A stretch of DNA of 5,209 nt from Hyphomicrobium sp. (GCA_025927515.1 JAICLG010000212.1:1-5209); one strand, 5' to 3'; shown: positions 1 through 5,209, counted from the stretch's first letter. A program made the numbers and translations. The notes: generated by a model from the sequence alone, not told the origin.

Positions 1-158
1 GCAATGATGGGATGGGCCGCGGCAAGATATGCGACGAAGGTGTGGGTCAGAATGAGCCAGAGTAGCGCCGTTGCCAGGGCGCTCAATGCTATTCGGCGTG
101 TGATAAGCGGGAAGCGCGAGCGCGCAAAACCTAATGCCGAGCGATTGGCAAGCATCAT
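1..158 (-). CDS. N-terminal fragment of an unidentified membrane-anchored protein, cut by the window edge
   Basis: An open frame starts at ATG 158-156, with a second ATG directly after it at 155-153, and runs off the left edge after 52 codons. The visible product has a basic, Arg-rich N-terminus (about residues 1-23). One hydrophobic stretch follows at about residues 24-46 (ALSALATALLWLILTHTFVA), which looks like an uncleaved inner-membrane anchor. The start lies 5 bases after the TGA of the J-domain gene, so the two are probably co-transcribed and perhaps translationally coupled. No strong Shine-Dalgarno sequence is visible. Its place at the end of an export operon suggests a job in polysaccharide production or export, for example a TPR-type or O-antigen-ligase-like membrane protein, but too little is visible to name it. 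The plus-strand frame over the same bases shows no credible protein features. Confidence 0.6.
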   Translation of the reverse strand, partial: MMLANRSALGFARSRFPLITRRIALSALATALLWLILTHTFVAYLAAAHPII

Positions 159-163
159 ACGGC

Positions 164-799
164 TCAGTTCTTGTAATGGACGATGCTGCGCCGAAAGACA
201 TAGAAGAAAAACTTCAGGAGGCGATTTGAAGGTCGTCTCGAACGATGGAGGCCAACGCCGGTAGGCTCTTTTGCTTGCGCAGCGCGTTGAGCCAGTTCGC
301 TGTTACGCCTTGGAGTGGTTCTCGCTGATGATTGAGGCTGCGGATCCGCAGGTGGCGTCATATCTGGGCGAGAATATATGGTGTTTCGCCCGAGACGCCG
401 CTCCGAAGATTTGACTTTGTTCCAAGCTTCGATGACACGCCGTGCCATGAGCGATTTGTGTTCGTCAGCCGTGAGATCGGGATGCAGCCACTTCAGAAGC
501 AAGGCCATATGGGCGCGTAGTTCGGCCATCGTGGCTGTCTGATCGAGCCCCAAAATTCTGTACTCATCCGATTCCGGGCTCAGCAAAATCTGTTCGATAA
601 AGAAAATTGCTGCTGCGCGACTGGCATTCGCGCTGCGGTCACTATGTATTTCAGCTTCGTGTGCAGCCCGTGCTTCGCCCGATGCCAGGCGCAAGAGAAA
701 TTCGGTTCCCGCGGGGAGAGGCAACGTTCGAACGACGCGGACTTGGGATGGCAAGTGAAAGAGGTCGACCGCCGCTCTCAATGCTTCCGCGGCGCTCAC
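164..799 (-). CDS. J-domain (DnaJ-like) protein of the exopolysaccharide operon
   Basis: This complete 211-residue protein starts at GTG 799-797 and ends with TGA 166-164. A J-domain spans about residues 78-138. Helix II (ELRAHMALLLKWL) leads into the HPD signature at residues 106-108, the loop that stimulates DnaK ATPase in J-proteins. A helix-III/IV-like stretch (RVIEAWNKVKSSERR) follows. The first ~75 residues are not a known J-protein module to me and contain a helical segment (AAAIFFIEQILL). After the J-domain come a Pro/Arg/Ser-rich linker (about 143-190) and a basic, aromatic end (LLKFFFYVFRR) that could touch the membrane. There is no Gly/Phe region, zinc finger or C-terminal substrate domain, so it is a type III J-protein. 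The start overlaps the kinase stop as GTGA, which implies translational coupling and matched expression. A role as DnaK adaptor for the export machinery is inference. Confidence 0.85.
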   Translation of the reverse strand: MSAAEALRAAVDLFHLPSQVRVVRTLPLPAGTEFLLRLASGEARAAHEAEIHSDRSANASRAAAIFFIEQILLSPESDEYRILGLDQTATMAELRAHMALLLKWLHPDLTADEHKSLMARRVIEAWNKVKSSERRLGRNTIYSRPDMTPPADPQPQSSARTTPRRNSELAQRAAQAKEPTGVGLHRSRRPSNRLLKFFFYVFRRSIVHYKN

Positions 800-810
800 G
801 ATGGCGCCTC
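796..810 (-). promoter_or_regulatory. GTGA stop/start overlap with Shine-Dalgarno sequence for the J-domain gene
   Basis: On the minus strand the kinase stop TGA (798-796) overlaps the GTG start (799-797) of the J-domain gene. A GAGG at 810-807 sits 7 bases upstream of the GTG inside the last kinase codons, a normal ribosome-binding spacing. This decides the GTG start and points to translational coupling. Confidence 0.7.
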
Positions 811-3138
811 GCTATTTGCCGCGGTTTCGAGTTGGGGATCAAGCCGGGGCGCTTTTTTAGCGCGGGAAAATGCCTGCTCACCGTACGTTAGGCCGTACCC
901 GTAGCCATACGCGTATCCATATCCATATCGTCCGTAGCCGTAACCCGCTCGTTTAGCATCGAACCGCGTCACGACGCTTCCGATCAGCGGGCTTTTGGCA
1001 ATGTTCAATCGTTTGAGCGCTCCTCGCACCGAGCCGATCCGCGCAATGCCCGCGCCGATCACGAAAACGGTTGCTTCCGCGGCGTTCGAGAGCAGTGGCG
1101 CGTCGGCGATGCCAAGGACCGGCGGACCATCGATGATAACGAGATCGAAGACTTCGAGGCTAATGGAGAGCATCGACGTCAGGCGCGAGGTGCTGAGAAC
1201 GTCAGCCGCATTGGGCGGAAGTGGGCCAGACGGCAAGAACGCCAAGTTCGGAATTTCGGTTTTCTGTATAGCTTCGGGTGGCGTGCACGTTCCGATCAAA
1301 TAAGAGCTGAGTCCGATCGCATTGTCGGCGCGAAGAAGCTTATGAAGCGATGGATTGCGCATATCCGCGTCGATGAGGAGTACCTTCAAACCCAGGCGTG
1401 CGAAATGTTGCGTGATGGCCAGGGACGTGATGGATTTTCCTTCTGAAGCAGCGGCGCTGGTGACGAGCAGCGACTTCGGCATGCCGCGTGTGGTTGCAAA
1501 CTGCAGAGACGTGCACAGCGACCGATAGGCTTCAGACAAGGCCGACCTTGCGTCATCGAGTTCCAATTCGACGGCGCTTTGCGATTTGACGAACGGGATA
1601 ATGCCAAGAGTCGCGAGTCCCGCGATACGCTCCGCTTCCTCGATCGAATCGATGACGTCATCCAATTTTTCGAGAAGATAGGCGAACCCGAGACCACTTC
1701 CGGATCCGAGCAGCAGAAAGATCAGCATCGAACTTAGCAATCTCGGTGATGACGGGGCGCCAGGCAGGTTCGCCTTGTCGACGATAAAAATGTTATTGCT
1801 GCCGGCGCCACCTGCAACGTCAACTTCTTTGAAGCGTTGTAGCAATCCATTGTAGAGGTCGCGGTTGGTATCGACCTCGCGTTTCAGAATGTTGTATTCG
1901 ATCGATCGCTTTTGGACGTCCAGGACTTCGTTGCGTAGCTTTTCAACGCGTGACTTAAGCTCGTTTTCCTGGCTCAGGGAAGATTCGTAGGCGCCGTGCA
2001 GCGAGGCGCGAATGGTTTTCACCTCGGCGGCGAGCTGCTTATCTATTTCGGCTATCTTGTTGCTGATCTGGATCATGACCGGATAGCCCGGCTTAAACGT
2101 CTCAAGTTTTTCCTGGTAGTTTGCGACCAGCTCATTGCGCTTCGCACGGAGGCCGTCGATCACCTGGTTGCTGAGGAATTGCGGCAGACTTATCGCGTCA
2201 GAATTTTCGACCTGCCGCCATAGTTGCTCATTGCGAATTCTTTCCGACGTGACGGTACTCAGCGCTGCGTTGGCAGTGTCCAGGTCGGCTTCCGCGATAG
2301 ATGAGTTCTGATTGACCGTTACGATCTTCTTCTTTTCCGCAAAATCGATCATGGCTTTTTCCGACTTTTCCAGCCGGAGCTTGAGTTGCTTGATCTGGTC
2401 TTCGAGAAAAGTTTTGGCGTAGGCATTAGCCTCAAAACGCTTGTCGAGATTAGAAGCGATAAAAGCGTCAGCGTAGGCAGATGCGATTCTCTGGCTTCGG
2501 GCGGGGTTGGGGTCGGAGTAGGAGAGGTCGACAAGGCGCGAACCAGCAACCGGCTTCACGGCGAGGTTCTGTTGGACAATGCCTGTCGCGGCATCGATGA
2601 GGTTGCGCGTGCTCGGAGGGGCGTTCTCGCGCCTGGGTGCTACGAGGCTTTTGATGGCTGCGATGATCGAGAATTGCCGACGGCGAAAGAAGCTAGGATC
2701 ATCGGCGAGCTTTGCAGCAGTTGCAACGCGCTCGGCTAAGCTTCGGCTTTGCAGAAGCTCATACTGCGTCCGCAAGAACTCCATGTCGGTGCCTTCGACC
2801 GGAGTGAGGCTTCCGCCGTCTACGATCTTTGCGACGTTCCGGTCGATCTGCAATCGGATCGTCGAGGTGTACAGCGGGATGGTCATCAGCGTTCTGACGG
2901 TGCCAATCATCAGCACAGCTGCGGCAATAGCCAAGATCAGCCATTTCCGCTTATTGAAGATGCGAAGATGCTCCCTCAGCTTGGCACCCAGATCCATATC
3001 GTCGACCGTGGTGTCATCGGCGTACCGGAGCGCCAGCTTATATTGGTCCGCAATCTCGGCCGTGATGCCTGCCGCAGGTGCAAGCTCTCCGGAACTGACA
3101 CTGCTCGAAGCTTGGTTTGTATCGCCGAAAGACGTCAT
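796..3138 (-). CDS. Wzc/ExoP-type polysaccharide co-polymerase and autophosphorylating tyrosine kinase (BY-kinase)
   Basis: This complete 780-residue inner-membrane protein controls chain length and export of a surface polysaccharide. Domains in order: a cytoplasmic N-terminus (1-65), a first membrane segment (about 66-88), a periplasmic Wzz-type region with long coiled-coil helices (about 90-465, including LYNGLLQRFKEVD at 428-440 of the GNVR region), a second membrane segment (about 467-489), and a cytoplasmic BY-kinase domain (about 525-725). Kinase motifs are intact: Walker A SAAASEGKS (561-569, Lys568), Walker A' VLLIDADMR (586-594) and Walker B VIIDGPP (667-673). A tail with nine tyrosines (733-752) is the expected autophosphorylation cluster. 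The EX2RX2R oligomerisation motif reads E536-R539-C542, with Cys in place of the last Arg. Length fits full-length Wzc/ExoP proteins in which membrane and kinase parts are fused. The ATG at 3138 has GGTGA about 11 bases upstream. The preceding gene ends 42 bases upstream and the J-domain gene overlaps its stop. Confidence 0.95.
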   Translation of the reverse strand: MTSFGDTNQASSSVSSGELAPAAGITAEIADQYKLALRYADDTTVDDMDLGAKLREHLRIFNKRKWLILAIAAAVLMIGTVRTLMTIPLYTSTIRLQIDRNVAKIVDGGSLTPVEGTDMEFLRTQYELLQSRSLAERVATAAKLADDPSFFRRRQFSIIAAIKSLVAPRRENAPPSTRNLIDAATGIVQQNLAVKPVAGSRLVDLSYSDPNPARSQRIASAYADAFIASNLDKRFEANAYAKTFLEDQIKQLKLRLEKSEKAMIDFAEKKKIVTVNQNSSIAEADLDTANAALSTVTSERIRNEQLWRQVENSDAISLPQFLSNQVIDGLRAKRNELVANYQEKLETFKPGYPVMIQISNKIAEIDKQLAAEVKTIRASLHGAYESSLSQENELKSRVEKLRNEVLDVQKRSIEYNILKREVDTNRDLYNGLLQRFKEVDVAGGAGSNNIFIVDKANLPGAPSSPRLLSSMLIFLLLGSGSGLGFAYLLEKLDDVIDSIEEAERIAGLATLGIIPFVKSQSAVELELDDARSALSEAYRSLCTSLQFATTRGMPKSLLVTSAAASEGKSITSLAITQHFARLGLKVLLIDADMRNPSLHKLLRADNAIGLSSYLIGTCTPPEAIQKTEIPNLAFLPSGPLPPNAADVLSTSRLTSMLSISLEVFDLVIIDGPPVLGIADAPLLSNAAEATVFVIGAGIARIGSVRGALKRLNIAKSPLIGSVVTRFDAKRAGYGYGRYGYGYAYGYGYGLTYGEQAFSRAKKAPRLDPQLETAANSEAPS
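883..942 (-). repeat. Tyr-Gly repeat tract coding for the kinase autophosphorylation tail
   Basis: Codons 733-752 of the kinase form a degenerate short repeat of Tyr codons alternating mainly with Gly codons (YGYGRYGYGYAYGYGYG). It holds nine tyrosines: 733, 735, 738, 740, 742, 744, 746, 748 and 752. In the BY-kinase family such C-terminal clusters are phosphorylated in trans by neighbouring subunits. The near-tandem units make the tract a place where repeat number could change by slippage without losing the frame if whole 6-base units are gained or lost. Confidence 0.8.
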
Positions 3139-3180
3139 GCTTTTCGTTCACCGCGACAGGACGTTTTGAGAATGCGAGAG

Positions 3181-3966
3181 CTAGAGGAGGGTAACGAAAA
3201 TGCTCGTGACCGGCAGCGCCTTGAGCAGCCCCTGGTAGGTCGTCTTGAGCGTCGAATCCGAGACGACGATCAGATCGCCCTCTGAAATTTGCGGATCCTT
3301 TTCCCGTCCGGTTCTGATTGCGTCGATATCGAATTTGGCGGCGAGGCGTTTTCCATCGCGGTCGCGGAAGACGGCGATGTCGGTCTGGGCCGTATCCGTC
3401 AATCCTTCGGCGGTGGCGATCATTTGCAGCAGCGTCGCGTTACCTCGAATGGGATAGACGCCGGGCTTTTTGACGGCACCGTCGATCGTCACGCGCTGGC
3501 TGTTGTATTCCTTGATGTTGACGTTCACCTGCGGCGATTGCAGGTATTTGGCGCCGAGGCGTTTCGTCAGATCGCGTTCGATGTCCTGGGCGGTTCGTCC
3601 GGCCGCCGGCATTTCTCCGACAAGCGGCAAGTTGATTGTTCCCGTTGCTGCGACCTGCACGGTTTTTGAGAGCTCGGGCACTCTGAAGACCGAGATATCG
3701 AGAACATCGAGCGGCCCAATTCGGTAGGCGGCACTGTTCGGATCGGAAACGGCCGTCAGCTGGCGGGCGGCCTGCAACTCGCGCTTGGCCAGGGAAACAC
3801 TGCCCGTTGCCGTCGGCTTCGTAGCCGGAGAGCCGCTCGAAAGGGCTGGGCCGGTAGCGTTCGCGGCGAGCGGCGCGTCGACGTTATCGCTCAATGTTGT
3901 CCCGCATGCCGAGAGGCAGAGCGCCAGGCCGAAGCTCAACACGAGCCCGGCCGATTGCGATGACAT
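3181..3966 (-). CDS. Wza-type outer-membrane polysaccharide export lipoprotein, probable separate product from an internal start
   Basis: If translation starts inside the long frame at ATG 3966-3964 (residue 278), the product is a 261-residue lipoprotein of normal size for a short Wza/ExoF-like exporter. It begins with a standard signal peptide (MSSQSAGLVLSFGLALC) and the lipobox LSAC, with the lipidated Cys as residue 21. A Ser/Thr/Ala-rich spacer is followed by the Poly_export domain, one SLBB-like domain (VTIDGAVKKPGVYPI onward) and a short C-terminal amphipathic end (LLKALPVTSIFVTLL). In Wza-type channels this last part helps cross the outer membrane. ATG 3975 (residue 275) is a second choice but lies too close to the GAGG at 3980-3977. 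The family acts as the outer-membrane channel that docks on the Wzc-type protein, encoded immediately downstream. That this product is made separately is inference from the signal peptide. Confidence 0.6.
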   Translation of the reverse strand: MSSQSAGLVLSFGLALCLSACGTTLSDNVDAPLAANATGPALSSGSPATKPTATGSVSLAKRELQAARQLTAVSDPNSAAYRIGPLDVLDISVFRVPELSKTVQVAATGTINLPLVGEMPAAGRTAQDIERDLTKRLGAKYLQSPQVNVNIKEYNSQRVTIDGAVKKPGVYPIRGNATLLQMIATAEGLTDTAQTDIAVFRDRDGKRLAAKFDIDAIRTGREKDPQISEGDLIVVSDSTLKTTYQGLLKALPVTSIFVTLL

Positions 3967-4797
3967 CGGCGGCATGCCTCGCCAAGCATCTCGTCGCTCA
4001 GGCCGTATGCGGAAGCTTAAGCGAGATGCAGTCGGCGGTAGCGGAAGACGTGATGGAGCCTCATTTTCGATAACACCCCGGGGCCGCGTCGAAACCAGAT
4101 TTGTTGCTTCACGTTCGCCCAGGCGCCGCGCAACGGCTTGGCGACCGGCCGACAGAATTGGCGGGCGTTTGTGAACGTCGTGCGCATCGCTTGCCAAAAG
4201 ATGCACCAGACCTTCCGCGAGCATTCGCTCAGCCCAGTAGCGCGGTTGACGGCCGAATTTTCCGACCAGTGAATCAGATGTGATTTGCATCCAGACCCCA
4301 GACCGCGCGAGGCGTTTGATTGTGCTGTACCCGCTGCCGATCCAAGTCAGGCGCTCGGGATGCGTGAGAACCGGCACGTACCCGGCGAAGAGGAGTTCCA
4401 AAAAGAACGCTTCCAATTGCAGGGGAGCGACGTGGTGCGGTGGCTCGACGAGAACGTAACGGCTCTTCGCCAGCGGCAATATCTCTCCTGCGGCTAGCTT
4501 CTCAGCAAAGCGCGTCGTCATGTGCGCGTCCGATCCTGAGAGCAGATCGATCGCGATATTCGCTTCTGCGAGAGCAATGCGGAGCTCGTTCGTCGCGGAG
4601 CGAATGCAGGGGCCGCTATTGTGATAAAGGCCGGGAAGAATATGCGGGGTGCAGACGATAGTCTCGATGCCGTCGGCCGCCGCGATGCGCGCCATATTCA
4701 GCGCGACGCTGAGATCGCGTGCACCGTCGTCAAGGCCTGGAAGAAGGTGACAATGTAAGTCGATCAACGTTCTGACCCGGAGCGGGAATGTAGCCAT
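3181..4797 (-). CDS. Fused frame: CpsB/CapC-type PHP tyrosine phosphatase plus Wza-type polysaccharide export lipoprotein
   Basis: A 538-codon frame holds two proteins normally encoded by separate genes. Residues 11-250 are a PHP-family, metal-dependent protein-tyrosine phosphatase of the CpsB/CapC/YwqE type. Its motifs are LIDLHCHLLPGLDDGA (11-26), TPH (50-52), GSDAH (88-92), THPER (145-149) and SDAHD (203-207). The expected metal ligands are H15, H17, H52, D90, H146, D204 and H206. It should dephosphorylate the tyrosine tail of the neighbouring kinase in the cytoplasm. After an Arg/Pro-rich linker (about 250-275) comes a lipoprotein signal (SAGLVLSFGLALCLSAC, Cys298) and a Wza-like export protein. 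The latter has a Poly_export domain (YRIGPLDVLDISVF, 358-371) and an SLBB-like part (about 432-510). The linker has no stop in this frame, so this is a true fusion, two products from one frame through internal initiation, or a frameshift that hides the phosphatase stop. The ATG at 4797 lacks a clear ribosome-binding site; TTG 4767 is an alternative start. Confidence 0.85.
   Translation of the reverse strand: MATFPLRVRTLIDLHCHLLPGLDDGARDLSVALNMARIAAADGIETIVCTPHILPGLYHNSGPCIRSATNELRIALAEANIAIDLLSGSDAHMTTRFAEKLAAGEILPLAKSRYVLVEPPHHVAPLQLEAFFLELLFAGYVPVLTHPERLTWIGSGYSTIKRLARSGVWMQITSDSLVGKFGRQPRYWAERMLAEGLVHLLASDAHDVHKRPPILSAGRQAVARRLGEREATNLVSTRPRGVIENEAPSRLPLPPTASRLSFRIRPERRDAWRGMPPMSSQSAGLVLSFGLALCLSACGTTLSDNVDAPLAANATGPALSSGSPATKPTATGSVSLAKRELQAARQLTAVSDPNSAAYRIGPLDVLDISVFRVPELSKTVQVAATGTINLPLVGEMPAAGRTAQDIERDLTKRLGAKYLQSPQVNVNIKEYNSQRVTIDGAVKKPGVYPIRGNATLLQMIATAEGLTDTAQTDIAVFRDRDGKRLAAKFDIDAIRTGREKDPQISEGDLIVVSDSTLKTTYQGLLKALPVTSIFVTLL
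3964..3980 (-). promoter_or_regulatory. Internal ribosome-binding site and start for the export lipoprotein
   Basis: On the minus strand GAGG (3980-3977) lies 10 bases before ATG 3966-3964 and only 1 base before ATG 3975-3973. The first spacing is usable and gives a classic lipoprotein signal peptide directly after the start. This supports separate initiation of the exporter within the fused frame. Confidence 0.45.
4765..4767 (-). other. Alternative TTG start of the phosphatase
   Basis: The phosphatase motif LIDLHCHLLPG begins at residue 11. CpsB/CapC family members usually begin MIDxHxH, so initiation at this TTG would give the usual N-terminus. The ten residues from ATG 4797 would be extra. 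Neither start has a strong Shine-Dalgarno sequence, so the choice stays open. Confidence 0.4.
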
Positions 4798-4804
4798 TTA
4801 GTCC

Positions 4805-4847
4805 ATAGTAACTATAGTACCTATCGACATAAGCGAGGAAGTGTCAA
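4805..4847 (-). promoter_or_regulatory. Possible promoter of the export operon
   Basis: On the minus strand a perfect TTGACA lies at 4847-4842. GATAGG follows 16 bases later (4825-4820), a weak -10 match. Better -10-like hexamers, TACTAT (4819-4814) and TATAGT (4816-4811), are 22 and 25 bases away, too far for a standard sigma-70 pair. TACTAT occurs twice (4819-4814 and 4810-4805), separated by AGT. The -35 match is clear but the -10 assignment is uncertain. Confidence 0.35.
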
Positions 4848-4863
4848 GGGGAGACGCTTAGCC

Positions 4864-4880
4864 CGATGGGCTGCCCATCG
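4864..4880. promoter_or_regulatory. Perfect 17-base palindrome, candidate operator
   Basis: CGATGGGC and GCCCATCG form perfect 8-base arms around a single central T at 4872. An overlapping second inverted repeat (AGCCC-GAT-GGGCT, 4860-4872) could form a small hairpin instead. The palindrome ends 16 bases upstream of the TTGACA of the operon, a position suited to an activator or other dimeric regulator. The regulator is unknown. Confidence 0.45.
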
Positions 4881-5042
4881 ACTGATTTTCTCAAGTAGAT
4901 ATTCCGCGTATTATCAGTGTATTGATGTATTAAATGGAACTGATTTATCCGCTAAGCAGCGCGCGTCGCGGCGATCATTGCGGTGGATGTGTCTCCAATT
5001 TGCGCCTTGATAGGTCCCAATCTCACTAGGCCAAAGTAATCC

Positions 5043-5076
5043 TATAGTGCTATATTTGGTTTTCCTGTCGGGAGGG
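5043..5076 (+). promoter_or_regulatory. -10-like hexamers and ribosome-binding site of the secreted-protein gene
   Basis: TATAGT (5043-5048) and TATATT (5051-5056) each match the -10 consensus in five of six bases, but no fitting -35 is visible 16-18 bases upstream. A strong Shine-Dalgarno sequence GGGAGGG (5070-5076) ends 7 bases before ATG 5084 and firmly sets that start. Confidence 0.45.
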
Positions 5077-5083
5077 CCGTCAA

Positions 5084-5209
5084 ATGGATCGAGGTTTCGC
5101 AGTGGCTTCTGCTTTTGCCGTTTTTCTCTCTCTCATGCCTGCAGCAAAGGCCACGACTATGGAGATCAGCCAGGGCGAGGTTTTGCTTAGCCAAGGCGTG
5201 GGGTATCGC
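5084..5209 (+). CDS. Secreted protein with signal peptide, possibly FecR-like; cut by the window edge
   Basis: The frame opens at ATG 5084 after a strong Shine-Dalgarno sequence and continues for 42 codons to the right edge. Residues 1-23 form a Sec-type signal peptide: a short charged start (MDRG), a hydrophobic core (FAVASAFAVFLSLMP), and a likely signal peptidase I site after AKA (residues 21-23). The mature part begins TTMEISQGEVLLSQGVGYR. The pattern of a beta strand, G-E/D-V-L, then G-x-G resembles the start of FecR-like periplasmic domains, which I know near other polysaccharide export genes, but this short stretch cannot prove it. It is transcribed away from the export operon and shares its control region, so it may be co-regulated with export. 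Confidence 0.7.
   Translation, partial: MDRGFAVASAFAVFLSLMPAAKATTMEISQGEVLLSQGVGYR

Larger units (their letters stand above)
4798..5083. other. Divergent intergenic control region
   Basis: These 286 bases separate the minus-strand export operon from the plus-strand secreted-protein gene and contain no credible gene. They hold a TTGACA facing the operon, a perfect palindrome at 4864-4880, an AT-rich stretch around 4881-4950 with short repeats, and TATAGT-like hexamers close to both starts. The AT-rich repeats are ACTGATTT at 4881-4888 and 4939-4946, an inverted ATCAGT at 4913-4918, and GTATT at 4908, 4919 and 4927. Both genes are probably controlled from here. Confidence 0.7.

Noticed and set aside
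4..264. Plus-strand frame of 86 codons at the left edge
   Set aside because: It overlaps the end of the J-domain gene and the start of a more plausible minus-strand membrane protein; its product is Arg-rich and featureless.
1386..1697. Second minus-strand frame inside the kinase
   Set aside because: It overlaps the intact Walker A and second membrane segment of the kinase in another frame and is Ser/Arg-rich, so it is a shadow.
2579..3169. Plus-strand frame of 196 codons opposite the kinase N-terminus
   Set aside because: It lies wholly antisense to well-supported coding sequence with clear Wzz-region features and has no recognisable domain.
3139..3180. Possible promoter or terminator between exporter and kinase
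   Set aside because: The 42 bases show no stem followed by T residues and no convincing -35/-10 pair, so the genes are taken as one operon.
2749..3285. Plus-strand frame of 178 codons spanning the gap between kinase and exporter
   Set aside because: It is antisense to two real genes, overlaps another shadow frame, and its Arg/Asp/His-rich composition is typical of antisense reading of high-GC genes.
3785..4174. Plus-strand frame of 129 codons opposite the fused linker
   Set aside because: I considered it as a cause of the odd fusion, but it is Arg/Ser-rich with no motif or ribosome-binding site of note.
1..5209. Mobile elements, CRISPR arrays, tRNA or rRNA genes
   Set aside because: I saw no transposase, terminal inverted repeats, regularly spaced repeats or RNA-gene signatures on either strand.

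Overview
The window looks like part of an exopolysaccharide or capsule export locus from an alphaproteobacterium, most likely of the Hyphomicrobiales (Rhizobiales) type. This is inferred from moderately high GC, the style of the Wzc/ExoP-like kinase and Wza-like lipoprotein, and the J-domain protein beside them. The exact genus cannot be read from the sequence.

Layout: almost everything is on the minus strand, so the operon reads from right to left. It begins at 4797 with one long reading frame (3181-4797). This frame joins a CpsB/CapC-type PHP protein-tyrosine phosphatase (first ~250 residues) to a Wza-type polysaccharide export lipoprotein (last ~260 residues) without a stop codon between them. 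After a 42-base gap comes a complete 780-residue Wzc/ExoP-type co-polymerase and bacterial tyrosine kinase (796-3138). It ends in a Tyr/Gly-rich autophosphorylation tail. Its stop codon overlaps the GTG start of a 211-residue J-domain protein with an intact HPD motif (164-799). Five bases further on, a membrane-anchored protein starts at 158 and runs off the left edge of the window.

On the right, a 286-base intergenic region (4798-5083) separates this operon from a divergent plus-strand gene starting at 5084. That gene encodes a short secreted protein of possible FecR-like type and is cut by the window edge. The intergenic region holds a perfect 17-base palindrome, a TTGACA -35-like hexamer facing the operon, similar TATAGT-containing motifs facing both ways, and AT-rich repeats.

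How the genes would work together: the Wza-like lipoprotein forms the outer-membrane export channel. The Wzc-like protein spans the periplasm from the inner membrane and controls chain length and export through cycles of tyrosine phosphorylation, and the PHP phosphatase removes the phosphates. The J-domain protein, translationally coupled to the kinase, may recruit DnaK to the assembly; its role here is inferred only from position. The most unusual points are the phosphatase/export-lipoprotein fusion (or frameshift), the J-domain protein inside the export operon, a Cys in the kinase EX2RX2R oligomerisation motif, and the palindrome in the divergent control region.
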